Assembly (NCBI GenBank): GCA_902729315.2
Contig: LR746273.1
Span: forward strand, 5,554,001 to 5,618,000
Source: Spirodela intermedia
Lineage: Eukaryota; Streptophyta; Magnoliopsida; Alismatales; Araceae
Length of the DNA: 64,000 nt
Direction of reading: 5' to 3'
The position numbers were made by a program, and so were the translations under genes. Below the pieces are notes generated by a model. It saw nothing but the letters and a program-made list of their open reading frames with translations, was not told the DNA's origin and did no database searches. Each line of letters opens with the position of its first letter. Within the stretch, counting starts at the first letter, position 1. This document shows, piece by piece, positions 1 to 11,500 of the stretch.

Positions 1-3000
1 CGCGCCGAAGCGCAGGGCTGCGGCGGCAGCTGCGGGTAACGGGGGCTCGAAGAAGCGGGGAAGCTACAACTGTGGCCGCTGTGGGCTGCCTAAGAAGGGG
101 CATGTCTGCCTATCCACTGGCTCTCCGGTCAGCGCCGCCGCTTCCCCCTCCTCCGACGCCCAGCGTCTCCGCCGGGCTCTGTCCTTTGACGAGGACCGGG
201 GGGCTCCGGCTGGGCAGGCGGAGGAGATGGGGGTCTATGTACCCTTGGTGGATGTACCGGCAGCAGATGACGAGGTCGGAGATGAGATGGACGGCGACCT
301 GGCGGGGGGTGTCCTGCCAGGGCGGCTCCTGGTGGAGGTGCTGCGCAGGCTGCCACCGAAGGAACTGATGGCGGCGGCGGGAGTGTGTAAAGGATGGAAA
401 GAGTGCGTAGGTAGGGTGTGGAGGGCCGCGGAAGAGCTGAGGATCAGGGTTCCCAGGAGGTCGCAGGTCGGCTTCGTGGGCTCGGTGCTTCAGAAGTGTG
501 GCTCATTGGTCCGCCTATCTCTTCGTATGGAAAGGTTAGGGTTTCTTATTCATATCAAAGAATGCAAACGGAGAGTTAATGGACGAATCTTGGATCAGAT
601 GTTTGATCACCAGGTTGTATCCCTTGAATAAAACGCAAAGGGCAAATTTATGATGTGGGGTTAAGGTCTGAGTTCCTTGTTTTCGATCCATATGTTCGAG
701 ACCTTGGTGTCTGAACAAGGAAATGTAGTCGATCTAATTAGGTTATGTGGGAAGTTGCTTGCTGACATGTGTGGGACAGGGTTCACCATGGATGTCTTTA
801 ATCTTCTCGGGGTTTTATGAGCTAGAGGGTATTGGCTGAGAAAGCAAGTTATGGAGATGAAAAGCTGATTTTCTTCGTATTATTCCCCACACGGCTGTCA
901 CTTCCTTGTAATGAAAGGAGCTCCCTTTTTCTTAGACGCAGTAAAAAAAAACTTGTGCGGATTACTCGAGCACGATGAAATACAGATTAAAAACCATTAG
1001 TAGATCCAGATCTGCAAGCTTGGTGGTTGTGGATCTCACAGATGAAGTACTCAACTTGGATCGGATGGCATTTTATCTCTTTTGGGGAGTATCTTTTTTC
1101 TTTCTATATTTTATCTATAGCGTAGATAACCAGTGGCGACTGCAGTAGGTTCATCTAGATGTGTGCTGTCTTATGATGAAGTGAAGTGAATGTTTCATTG
1201 GATCTCAGATCTGGACAGCGTATTGTATACCACCCGTTCTAATATTGCCCTCAACATTATTCTTTCCATTGTAATCATTCCCTCAACTATTTTGTCATTT
1301 ATAAGTTCGAAAGAGAATCTCTGTGCTCGGTTTGACGGTTTCGCTGAGGTTCTTGACGGGCTTTTTTTATTGCAGTGATTTTAACGCGACAGATCTTGCT
1401 TGCGTTGCATTTTCTTGCCCAAACCTGGAAGCTATGGAGATAACCATCCATGATGGTGCAGTTAACCGTATAGTTGGGTATGATTCTGATGCTCCAGCAT
1501 TTACTATCTCTATAGTGTCTCATTTTGAAAACAGTCCTTTTGGGATGTACAACAATCTAATTGTTGTTTTGAATGTATTTCTGCATATTGATATTGAAAG
1601 AATCAATGGCCGTGTATTCCTGTATTCCTCTCCGCTATGCCTTAACTCAGTCAGTTTTTGTGGATAAATATCTAATCATGAAAATTTTAGAGCAATGATT
1701 GAAGGTGTGATTGGCGCAGGTTGTGATTGTTTAGTGTGATTATTTTCTTTCGCAGCCCTGATATGAAATAAAAATTAGATTTTATCATATAATCTTTGTT
1801 TCAGATACTTGTTTCAACCTGAAAAGGGAAAAATAGAAACCTTCGGAATGCAGTTTGGATATTCATTTTTATTGGAGAAGAAACCTGTTGAGAGAGACAA
1901 CTAGGACCGGAGTCAACTCATTTATTTTCCTTCCACAATTCCGTAGATTTTAGCTATCTTTATTTCTTTAGAATGATCGTCTTGCCTCAGCAATTCTGAC
2001 TTTCTTCTGAATTCTGAAAAGTATCTGTGTCTTCATTAGGTTACATGCAATATGCTGCAATTATGTATGGTATGTACATATTAACCAATGTTTCCTTTGT
2101 CTGGCGCATTTCAGAGATGCATTAGGCCGTTTCGTTGCTGAAAAACGTTCTCTTACCAGCCTTAAAATTGAAGGTTGTTCTAACCTCGGATTTCTCAACC
2201 TCTGCTCTTCAAGTTTGCTTGTTCTTTGGCTGTCTGACCTCCATTGTCTCTCTAAATCAGTAAGTATGCGTAGCCTTATCTATATCTTATGACTTGGTCA
2301 TTTCTCCTCGTCAATGCAACTACTATTTTCGTCAACGAGTTTAACATCCTCTTCTTGTATCTGCAGGTCATTAGCTGTCCTAATTTAAATGAGATTTCTC
2401 TGGACTTTGGTCGACAAGATAATGATTCTACAGATCTTGCCACAATGCTGGATAGTCTTGGTAGAACGTGTCCAAAATTGAGGAACGTACACATTGCATC
2501 AACCCGATTGTCTAATTCGGCCGTGCTTGCCCTGACTGGAGCAAAGCTGAGGTCCGTGAATGAGTCTGCATATATTCTCTTGTAGAGAACCATGCTATAG
2601 CTTTCATATCCTTCTTAAAGGGAGTTTGCTTTACTTTTTTTGGTCTTGTTCAGTTTCATTAACGTATTTATCTCTCTCTCAGGGATTTACGCATGCTTTC
2701 TTTGGTACTCGGTTCAAAGATTACCGATGCAGCTGTAGCCTCCATCGTGTCCTCATATACAGACCTAGAGTTACTTGATCTTAGCGGGTAAATCTCTCCC
2801 TAACTTGACCTTTCACTATGCAGGATGGAACTCTTCATAAGTAGTTTCAGTTGTTATTTCGCTTGGAATTCAATTCAAATGTTCCTGGTGTATTTTAAAT
2901 TGTCAACTGACGCAAACGTTTTCCCCTTGACCCAGATCGAACATTAGTGACAGTGGCATTGGAATGATATGCAATGTATACCCTGACACTCTATCTAGGC

Positions 3001-4455
3001 TTCTCCTGGCTCTTTGCCCCAACATCACATCAAGTAATTGATCTCCTAATCTCTTAGACGTATTCTTACTCTCTTTTCCCCCCTGGCAGTGTGAGATGCA
3101 TGTTCTTACCTTCTCCCTGGTATCCTGTCCACGCTTCAGGTGGCATCCAATTTGCGACAGCTCAGTTACCTCTCCTCCAGCTCATCGACTGTGGCATGAG
3201 CATGCGCGATGTGGCATCCCAGAGTGATGCCCCTCAAGAAAATCTGCTCCATGATGATGCGGCTGAAGACCCTCGCAGCTGTGAGAGGCCAACGAGGAAA
3301 CTTCAGCCCATGTACCAAAAGCTGATCATCAAGCATGGGCAGCTAAGGAAGCTCAGCTTGTGGGGTTGCTCTGCCTTAGATGTGAGCTTACCCTTACTTT
3401 ATTCTATTGCCTTCCACGCCCAATCTCAGTTCTTCACTCAGGCGTTGATGTTTGTTCCTTGCAGGCCTTGCACTTGAACTGCCCAGAGCTCACTGACCTC
3501 AACCTAAACTCGTGCACAAATTTGCACCCAGGTGCGTTTCTTTGTGTCCCCTCAGACTTCTGATTGGGCGGCGATGCTGTTTGTTTTCTCCGGGCTGAAC
3601 AGTCCCAACTTTTTCGTGTTGTTTCAGAGAGGTTGCTCCTTCAGTGTCCCAAATTAGAAATGGTCTCTGCTTCTGGCTGCCAGAACTTTCTCATCGGAGC
3701 TGTTCATGACCAGGTACATCCTTCAATTCTTCACATCATTTTGTATTATTTCTCTCCGATTCTTCCTTGCAACCTGAATGGTCAACTGGGATCAGTGAGA
3801 GCGCCACTGGCCCTCTTCACCTGCGGCCACCATCACAAGGCCCCAGAATTAGAATCCTGAAAGAGGAGTTGAAGCGGGTTTCATCTGGATCTATGAACAG
3901 CACGGGCCATGCAATATGTTCATCTAATCTGATGCTGATTATTTTTTGCCTGCGATGAGAACTCAAATCCTTAACCTTGGATCAAACGAAATTCATCACT
4001 CTCTAGTGAAGTATTCAATCATCATGGGAGCGCCAGAGATGGATGGGGTCTCCCATCCGCCTGACAAAAAAAAATTTATGGGCCATAGTTACTTGATCTA
4101 AGTTCTGTTATTTTTATTTTCTTTGGAGAACAATCGATCTGGGCACGATTGAATCGGTCTTGGGCTGATGAGCGAGTCCTCGGTTCTTCCCTCCAGATCT
4201 TAACTGGGCTTCCCAAAGAAGCGAGTCATCTCCCATGCAAGCGCCTCGGGGACGGCTCGAAGAGGGTCCAGGCTCCCCAATTCCTCGTACAGCAGCAGGT
4301 AAAGACATTCGTTTATTACTATTTATATGTTGATATTTATATATTTGTACATATTGTGGGGTTTAATGGGGCGGTCCGCCTGGTACTCTTCCTGACAGGC
4401 ATCTGGCGAGAAGCAGGCGTCCCCCAGATCCCGCTGCACCCTGCTCGTTGACTGA
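1..4455 (+). CDS. FBL17: F-box/LRR-repeat protein 17 (FBL17), 5'-partial
   Basis: FBL17 is the F-box subunit of an SCF ubiquitin ligase; in Arabidopsis it promotes turnover of KRP cyclin-dependent-kinase inhibitors and so controls S-phase entry, including in pollen. Eleven exons are visible: 2-534, 1376-1477, 2115-2259, 2367-2551, 2683-2787, 2936-3033, 3140-3381, 3465-3531, 3628-3713, 4197-4298, 4399-4455 (TGA). All junctions are GT-AG and keep frame, giving 573 codons plus stop. The frame is already open at base 2, so the start codon lies upstream. Near the N-terminus is the family motif RGSYNCGRCGLPKKGH. The F-box (LPGRLLVEVLRRLPPKEL onward) starts near base 308, and LRRs fill the remainder (CPNLEAMEI, LTSLKIEGCSNL, LRKLSLWGCSAL). 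The C-terminal KRLGDGSKRVQAP segment matches the family as I remember it. The usual length is about 590 residues, so only a few are missing. Confidence 0.93.
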
Positions 4456-6480
4456 GGAGCACTCCCGCTGACCCCTCCGCCCGTTGACCGGTTCGCTTTG
4501 AGGCCCGTTAACCTTGATACTCTCCTGGTATGTATATCCCTCGGACTTCATCCGCCGAGCCGCAGAAAGTCTGCACCTTGTTGTTATCATCGTGTTTTGG
4601 ATGTTGTCTGCGGACTTCTTGTCTAATGCAGCGTAATAAAGTATTGACCGTGTTGACTTTTAATGGATCATACTGGGGCCGTACCCAGGAGTCTACGGCA
4701 TTTAATGGGTCGGGCTTTTATTAGGGCTTGGGCCCAAGTTTGTCTTCAGACGGCGCGATATCAATGATCGTGTTCGCTTTGTGCGAGATGAACGCCCCCG
4801 ATCGACTCGGATGGGATGATGAACGGCGCCGGCTATGACTCTTCTGGTCTCTCTCCAGCTCCACACGGAGCTCCTCGTTGCGGACTTAGTCGCCATTGAC
4901 ACTGTAGAGCTCGTCTCCGAGTTCGCTAATCATGGCGACGTTCCGCAGCCGGGTGGTCCTCGTGGCGTACGTGACCCTCAGAGGGCTGAGGTGCATCATG
5001 CAGCTGGTGGAGCACGCCGGCTGTGTCACAAGGTCAGTGGGGTTGTACCTCCGGAATGCTTGAACGTGTGAAGGTTTGGTTGTCTCCTATACGCCAAGCA
5101 GCACACAAATTAAAAGAAAAATCGCTAATACTATACACAAAGAAGTATAAGGGAACGAAAAATTTGGGCGTTCATCGCTCATTACCCTGGTTGCTACTTG
5201 GCCCCTCTACCTTGTGTGGCCACACCATCTTGTGTCATGTCGTACCTCTCACCCTCGTGCAGCTGCGTCATGCTAGCGCAGCTACGTCGTGTCGCTGCTG
5301 TGTGACCTTTTTGCGTACTGTGCCGTGTCGTGTCGCGTCCCTACACAGGCTCGTGCAGCTGTGTCGTGTCGCTATAGTGAGACCTGTGTGTGCCATAGAC
5401 TGTGTCGTCCTGCACTGATTGAGCTCTCGTAGTATGTACCCACATAGATTACTTCTCGATCTTATACAAGCAGAGAGGTTCTATACTCGAAATCACAATC
5501 CTATTAGCTGAGGGCGTGACACCAGGCCTCTACACCACCCCTCCTAGACCTCTGGGCTGCAAGGTGGTGGTGAGGTGCATGGGCGGTAAGATGGCGGAGA
5601 CCTATGTCACAGTGGTACACGACCTCGACATGGCGGCGCAACAAACCTCTGTCATCGAGAGTCGGGTAGAAATTCTTGCCACCAATGATGACGATGTCGT
5701 GGTGCCTAGTGGGAGATCCCCCGATCTTATAGCCGGCAAAACCTCCATGATGTCTATGGTGAAGAACTTAGTAGAGATAGAGATAGAGATAGACAATGTC
5801 ATCACCACCATGGACTAAGGACAGCTAGTTCTTGCTGCCGTCAACCTTAAGCTTAACATCCCTCCTGCTTTTGTCGTGACAAATGGCTCTGAAAAATAAA
5901 GTTAAACAAAATCCAAGATATTAAATAAAATCGGATCTCATATACTAAATATGTGGCTGTGCAAAAAACCAAAGCACACCACAAGTACAAAATATGTCAA
6001 AACATAATGAAACTAATGTTGAGTGCATTTTACTTATTAGAAAAATATTTCCCAAGATCCTACCCATTCACAATGTTATAAATGTTAAAATAATAATATA
6101 TTGAATACAAATCACTTCATAAAAAATAAAATTTAGTACTTCATACCCTATTTTGTTAAAGTGAGTTATGATAATTCTAGTGTATGGGGACAAAATACTA
6201 GTGATAGAAAACAATAATAGTGAGAAAGAACACGTGAGTAATTTACATATAAGTGTTGAAGAAGTTGAGACATCCTTGGAATTAAAGTAGCATATTTAAA
6301 ATATGATATATTCATATTACAACAAAAATATATTTGTAGATCTGCTCAAAGATATATACAAATTAGGATGTAATCAAGCAACTATTCACATTAACTCAAA
6401 TCAAAAACTTCATATTTTAAAGGGAAAATATCTTCCTGATACATAAATATACCATTATTTAATGGTCATACTAATCTATC
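4456..6480. other. FBL17 3' flank and gene-poor sequence
   Basis: No gene is supported here. AATAAA at 4635-4640 is a candidate poly(A) signal for FBL17. A 44-codon ORF from ATG 4933 matches nothing I know. At 5210-5400 the sequence is a degenerate mixture of short GTGCAGCTGCGTC- and CGTGTCGTGTC-like words, as in decayed tandem repeats. A 100-codon ORF at 5516-5818 is also unrecognised and is probably chance. From about 5880 the DNA becomes AT-rich. A stretch at 6065-6150 resembles one at 7415-7500 (see findings). Confidence 0.5.
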
Positions 6481-6527
6481 TTTCCCAAACAAGACCAAAT
6501 ATAACATATTGATGGAGGATTTTTAAC

Positions 6528-6665
6528 CAATTTATGCATAATCCTAATGAAGTTCATCTTAAACCAGCTGATAAAGTATTACAATGCCTAAAAGGGACAC
6601 ATGAAAGAGGTATTTTATCCAAGAAAAATAGAAGTATAGATCTTGAGGTTTATCTAAACCTCGGT
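6528..6665 (+). mobile_element. Decayed Ty1/copia reverse-transcriptase/RNase H junction fragment
   Basis: Conceptual translation in the frame of 6528 gives a continuous stretch beginning QFMHNPNEVHLKPADKV and containing LQCLKGTHERGILSKKN. This is the usual copia pol motif between reverse transcriptase and RNase H (family pattern: FMH-P---H---RILRYLKGT--GL-F). Sequence on both sides carries stops and frameshifts, so this is a dead fragment. No matching gag or integrase was seen nearby. Confidence 0.75.
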
Positions 6666-7089
6666 ATTGATTGATCACTCCCCAAACTAGATGATTCTGC
6701 CAAGATTGAGATATTGTGGTTAAATCATTATCATATCCTACTGTTTTTGCACGAGTCATGTCAATATTGTGAGTTCCCTCACCTGGCCTTCATTCCAACT
6801 TTGTTCTCCTTCATGTCTCTTATTCTAGTCAACTGATTGTGCCACTATTGCTCATTCCTCTATTGTAGGAGTCTAAAATGCTGTGCCAGACTCTCCAAGT
6901 TATGATTTACCACTAGAAGTTTTCGTAGTTGGTATTCCACATCCAAAAGGCTTTGTAGGCGGCTTTTATCCACAAATGTCATCACAGCCCTTCCTTTATC
7001 TTTGAAAGTCATCAGAGCCTTTTGCACACTTATTCCACTTCTCTCTCCAAATTCTTCAATCATCCATTTGCAAACTTTGGCGGCATCTA

Positions 7090-7700
7090 TCTTTGTAATA
7101 TCATGACTCTAATGCTAGTCGATAGAATATCAATAATACAAGAAGATTGAGAAGTAAACCTAATATGTATGACAACAAAAGAAGAAAAGAAGATGATGGT
7201 TGGAAATCCAAAATGCCCTAATAACCTTTCATGAAGGTTATTACTTTCCACCAAATCCTATCATTTTGATACCCCTCTCTCCTCTCCCTCTTTCCCTTAT
7301 TTATCCCATCTCCTTTTTAATATTATTGAAAACCTCTTACCAGTTAGACTTTACCCCTTGGCCTGTCCACATATTAGATAAATATTAGTTTAACAAAAAA
7401 AATGATTTCTAAATACTTAATGGCCCACAATATTGTAAATCTTAAAATAATGACATATTGAATATAACTCACTTCATAGTAAAATTAAATACATGATACA
7501 ATATTTCGTGATTCATGAATAATAGAAGCTAAGATTGAGAAACAAATGAAAAAAAGAAGTTTTTAGCAAAACTCTTCTTTTCAAATGCTTAGAACACAAG
7601 GTTCATCTCTTCTTGAAGTAAATAGGAACTCTAAATGAGAGAAAAGAGAAAGATGTTTCTCTCTCTCTCTCTCCTCTAAGTTAGATCTCCACCTTGAAGC
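7090..7700 (-). mobile_element. Possible LTR remnant, minus orientation
   Basis: CATGACTCTAATGCTAGTC at 7102-7120 looks like a degenerate reverse complement of the copia primer-binding site region (CATGGTATCAGAG type). Next to it, GTCGATAGAATATCAATAA at 7118-7136 is nearly the same as 59470-59488 in the other repeat-rich end of the window. The following 500 bases contain pyrimidine-rich and AT-rich sequence typical of LTRs, with a short (TC)n at about 7659-7673. No clean LTR ends or target-site duplication could be defined. Confidence 0.3.
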
Positions 7701-8426
7701 AGCTACATCTTTCCTTCATAAAGCTAATGGAGCTCATTGATTTTCCCACATGTTGCCTCACTCTCATTTTGTTTGCATCACCTTGATGTCATTAAAGAAG
7801 GGGAAAATGCATTCCCTTTCACATTTTGGGCCATTATATATGGCCCATTAGTTTGGGCAGTCAACAACAACCCCCCTACCCCTTCCACCTACCACCGAAA
7901 AGATTGTTGGGTTGACTATCAAAAGCTGAATATAGTCTTGTCCCTTGGACAGGACTTCAAGTCATATCAAACCTGGTTAGAATGGTATGTTGACTATTGA
8001 GTCGGTATCAGACTTAGTATATAATTAACCGTTTGACTTGAAGGACAGGACTTCAGATCTCAACTCACTTAACCGATTGACTTCCTCACTTAGTAGTTTA
8101 TCTCAATGTAATAATAACTATTACGTTGTTAATCATAAAATTGAAGTATATAATTATTTAAAAAATTATGTATATGGGGATTATTATTCCAAAATAAAAT
8201 TCTTAGTTATTAAAACCCATGCAAGTAATACCCAAAGTAGGCCCCTCAGTTGATTATGATGTGGGCGGGCTGGCTTTCCTGCAGTTAGTTGACCCGGTGG
8301 GCCTTACCATCATAATAATCAACTGATTATCCTAAAACCAGTACGGGAGTTTTGCACGTGTGAATTGGTTGCGGGGGAAGGGGTGAACGTGCGGTGTGAG
8401 GGCATCAAAGTCACGCGCTAGCGGCG
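7701..8426. other. Intergenic, upstream of EFG1
   Basis: I see no gene. An imperfect inverted repeat is present: TCAGTTGATTATGATG at 8246-8261 pairs with CATCATAATAATCAACTGA at 8308-8326, with a 3-base insertion in the right arm. The sequence between the arms is GC-rich (GTGGGCGGGC...). This could be a MITE-like remnant or a chance hairpin. From about 8340 the base composition rises in GC towards the EFG1 leader. Confidence 0.4.
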
Positions 8427-8501
8427 ATGAAGCGCAGAGCCAGGCGAAGAGGGGGGGAGGGGGAGTTGGAGAGCTCGGCGGAGGGGAAGAAGACGACTTA
8501 G
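8427..8501 (+). promoter_or_regulatory. Candidate uORF in EFG1 leader
   Basis: ATG at 8427 opens a 24-codon frame rich in Arg, Glu and Gly (starting MKRRARRRGG), ending TAG at 8499-8501, 86 bases before the EFG1 ATG. It would matter only if transcription starts upstream of 8427, which the sequence does not show. Confidence 0.3.
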
Positions 8502-8510
8502 TTTCCGACG

Positions 8511-8518
8511 AACCCTAA
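8511..8518 (+). promoter_or_regulatory. Telo-box (AACCCTAA) before EFG1
   Basis: AACCCTAA lies 70 bases before the EFG1 start codon. Telo-boxes are common in promoters and leaders of plant ribosomal-protein and ribosome-biogenesis genes, so its presence fits the assigned role of EFG1. Confidence 0.6.
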
Positions 8519-8587
8519 AGTTTCAGGTTATTCGAGTACAAGCGGAGGTGTTTTCTTTCTAACGGTAGCGGGGAGGTGGCGCTGGGG

Positions 8588-11500
8588 ATGGCCAAAGGGG
8601 GCTACGCCGGCCGCCGGGTCCCCGAGGGCAGGCCGGTCGCCCGCCGGCCGAAGGGTCTGGGACCTGACAAGAAGAAGAAGAACTTTAAGCCCAGCTCCCT
8701 TAAGAAGCAGATTCGCTCTACGGAGCGGATGCTCCGTCAGGTATACACTTATTTTCAACCCTTTGTCTTTTCAATGTTACTTTGGACATCATCATGTTTG
8801 GTTTTCCCTTGATTAATAATATTTTATTTATTTTATTTTGGCCATTGCCTCCATGTCTTACATATTTCTGAAATCTTTGCCCAATTTGAAAGTTTCTTGT
8901 GATTTTCTGTGGTGTTCAGCGTAATTAACCTTCACACACGGGTCGTAAAAAATTGTGACTTTATGTTGGCTTGAATTACATCGCTTTAAAAACTCTGAAG
9001 GTTTCTAGCAGATTTTGTCGTATTGAATTTTTCTTCTATGTTTTAGCCTGATACTCATATCCTTGTGAGTGGTTGTAAGTTTAGAGTTTTTGATGACGCT
9101 TTGTTAATGTTTATGAGAGTTAAAATTTGTATCCAGTAATTTTCATACAAAGTACGATGTCTTACATTTAACTGAGGGATAAATAATTATATGTGTGATT
9201 AAAGCGAAATGCGAATGTCATAAATACAGAACAGAATCACATACTACTCGTTGATTGGATAATGTAAACATGAAAATGAAGCTTACAATTTTCTTAATCT
9301 GTCAAAATACTCTTGAATTCAAGGGCATAGTCTCTCACTCTTTACTCACCAACATATGACAGTCAGAATCGTCAATGCTATACCATCCTCAATTCTTCTT
9401 CTCTAGGGATGTCTACATAAATATCATTTTTTACCTTACCTCAACCATGCTAAGGTAAAGTTTATAATTCTGTAATACACTGCTCTGCTAAAGAAGATCA
9501 CAGCACAAGTATGGTTTTCTTGTGTAAAAATACCAATGATGATGATGATGATATGTTGGGTGGAGGTTAGAGAAGACGATCTTCCATTTTTCTGACATCA
9601 TTACCTTGTACGTCCCCCTTTTGATTTCTCTTGGACATTGGAAACAAATGATGATACAACGTGTCAACGTGTCAATACTTTCTGTGGACTGCATAACCAT
9701 GCTGTTGTACCAAGTGAAGGAAATGTGAAGGCGCGATCTTTAAAATTACTTCCGAGTTAAATTTTTAATTAATGATGTTGATGTCAATGACTTGGATTAT
9801 ATTCTGTATGAATTGCATGAGAGGATTATATTTGGTTCCAGACTGGCCTAATTCCCATGTGATTCAACATCAACCGCATCAAATCTACTTACTGTTGGCC
9901 AGCTTGTTGATTCCTATGGGCATGAAAACTTTGTTGTGTGAGACCATCCCAACTTTCGCAAATTGAATTCAAGTTTATAGACCATGATTACATAAAGATT
10001 AGTAGCGTGGGAACGGTAGTTGTATAAATTGTGAATAAGTTTGATGTTGCATTCTCTTTTTTTCTGTGATATTTTAGCGGCCATAAATCTAGGAGTCGTA
10101 GTCAAAATAAAGCCTATATTTCAGATACTTATATGGAATTTTTTGGTGTTGTGTATGTTAAGGGGATAGTTTTGTGTGTTGGAGCAACTATGATTGTTTT
10201 CTTAATCTATTTATTGGAATGGACTATGTTTCAAATACTCAAATATGGTTTATGAAACTGAAGTAGATCCTCCCTCTTTTGAACTCCCTATTTTATTTCA
10301 AGTTCTGAATTTTCTCTCAATATTTTGTTTTTAACTCTTACCTTTGTTGTAATGTCTACTAACATTGCGAAAGAATGTTTTGACAATGTCCGATGAAATG
10401 AATTTATATGCAGAACAAGACTTTATCTAATTTCTATGGGAAAGTGAGTATCGCTTTCATTCTGAGTGAAATTTCATCTTCATTTCTAAATGTATCTGAT
10501 GTCATTGGTTGGCCTCCAAAGCAATGTTCCTAGTTGCCAGATTGTTATGTCCGTACACATGGGTAGAACGTTTTGAATGATAAAATGCCAAATTTAACAT
10601 GAAGTTGTGTTGCTTTATTCATAAGAAAATCCTGTGATGTTGACTGTTTGATGACGGTAACCATATGATAACGTTTTGATTTCTTGAAGAATCTTCCCCT
10701 TCAAATCAAGGAGGCTCAGGAAAAGAAACTGGAAATGCTTAAAGAACAACAGGAGCTTCAGGCACGTTTAGCTGTTGAACGTAAAATATTTTTGAGGGAC
10801 AGAAAGAAAAAGTTTTTTGGTATGGTTTTTGTTGGTGCTCGTTTCATTTGCTGATTGCTTTGAGAATCTATATGCTCTTCCATCCTCATTCCTTCCTGAT
10901 GAAATTGAATATTTTTTAAATCTAATGCAGAGAGAAGGAAGATCGAGAGGATGATCAGGCGTCTGGAGAAGCAGCAACGCCTATCATCAGATCATACCTC
11001 TGAGGAAAGGGTTTCTGATCAGCTTTGTAAACTAAAAGAGGATCTTGAATATGTCAGGGTAAGACCTGTAGAACATTTTTATATCGTATTGCCTTTGCAA
11101 TATTTTGTTTTGGCTAGCACTGCCATCTTTTTTTGACAAGTCCTTAGAAAGAAGGCTGATGATAAAAGGACAGTAAACCAACTTACACTACACGAACATA
11201 GGAGAACAAATCCGTTTTCAGGGCGATGGTTATCTCTAACATCTCTGACTTACCAAGAACAGAACCTCAGTCAAAAGCTAAAGATGCTCGTGACTGTGGC
11301 AGCTTTTAGAATAAAAACTCCTTCGACTTTAATTCCTGAGCCAAAATGAAGATATTTGGTCTTTGAGGTGCCGAATTTGTGCACCATTCTTGTAGAAGAT
11401 GATCTGATCAACTCAATAGGAGTTTAAAGAGCTACAGTAAATTCATTTATGAACAGTTATCGCTTCTTTACCAACAAATTCATCTACAAATCTCAGAGTT

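Noticed and set aside
4835-5071. 78-codon ORF after FBL17
   Set aside because: No family resemblance, no supporting splice or promoter evidence.
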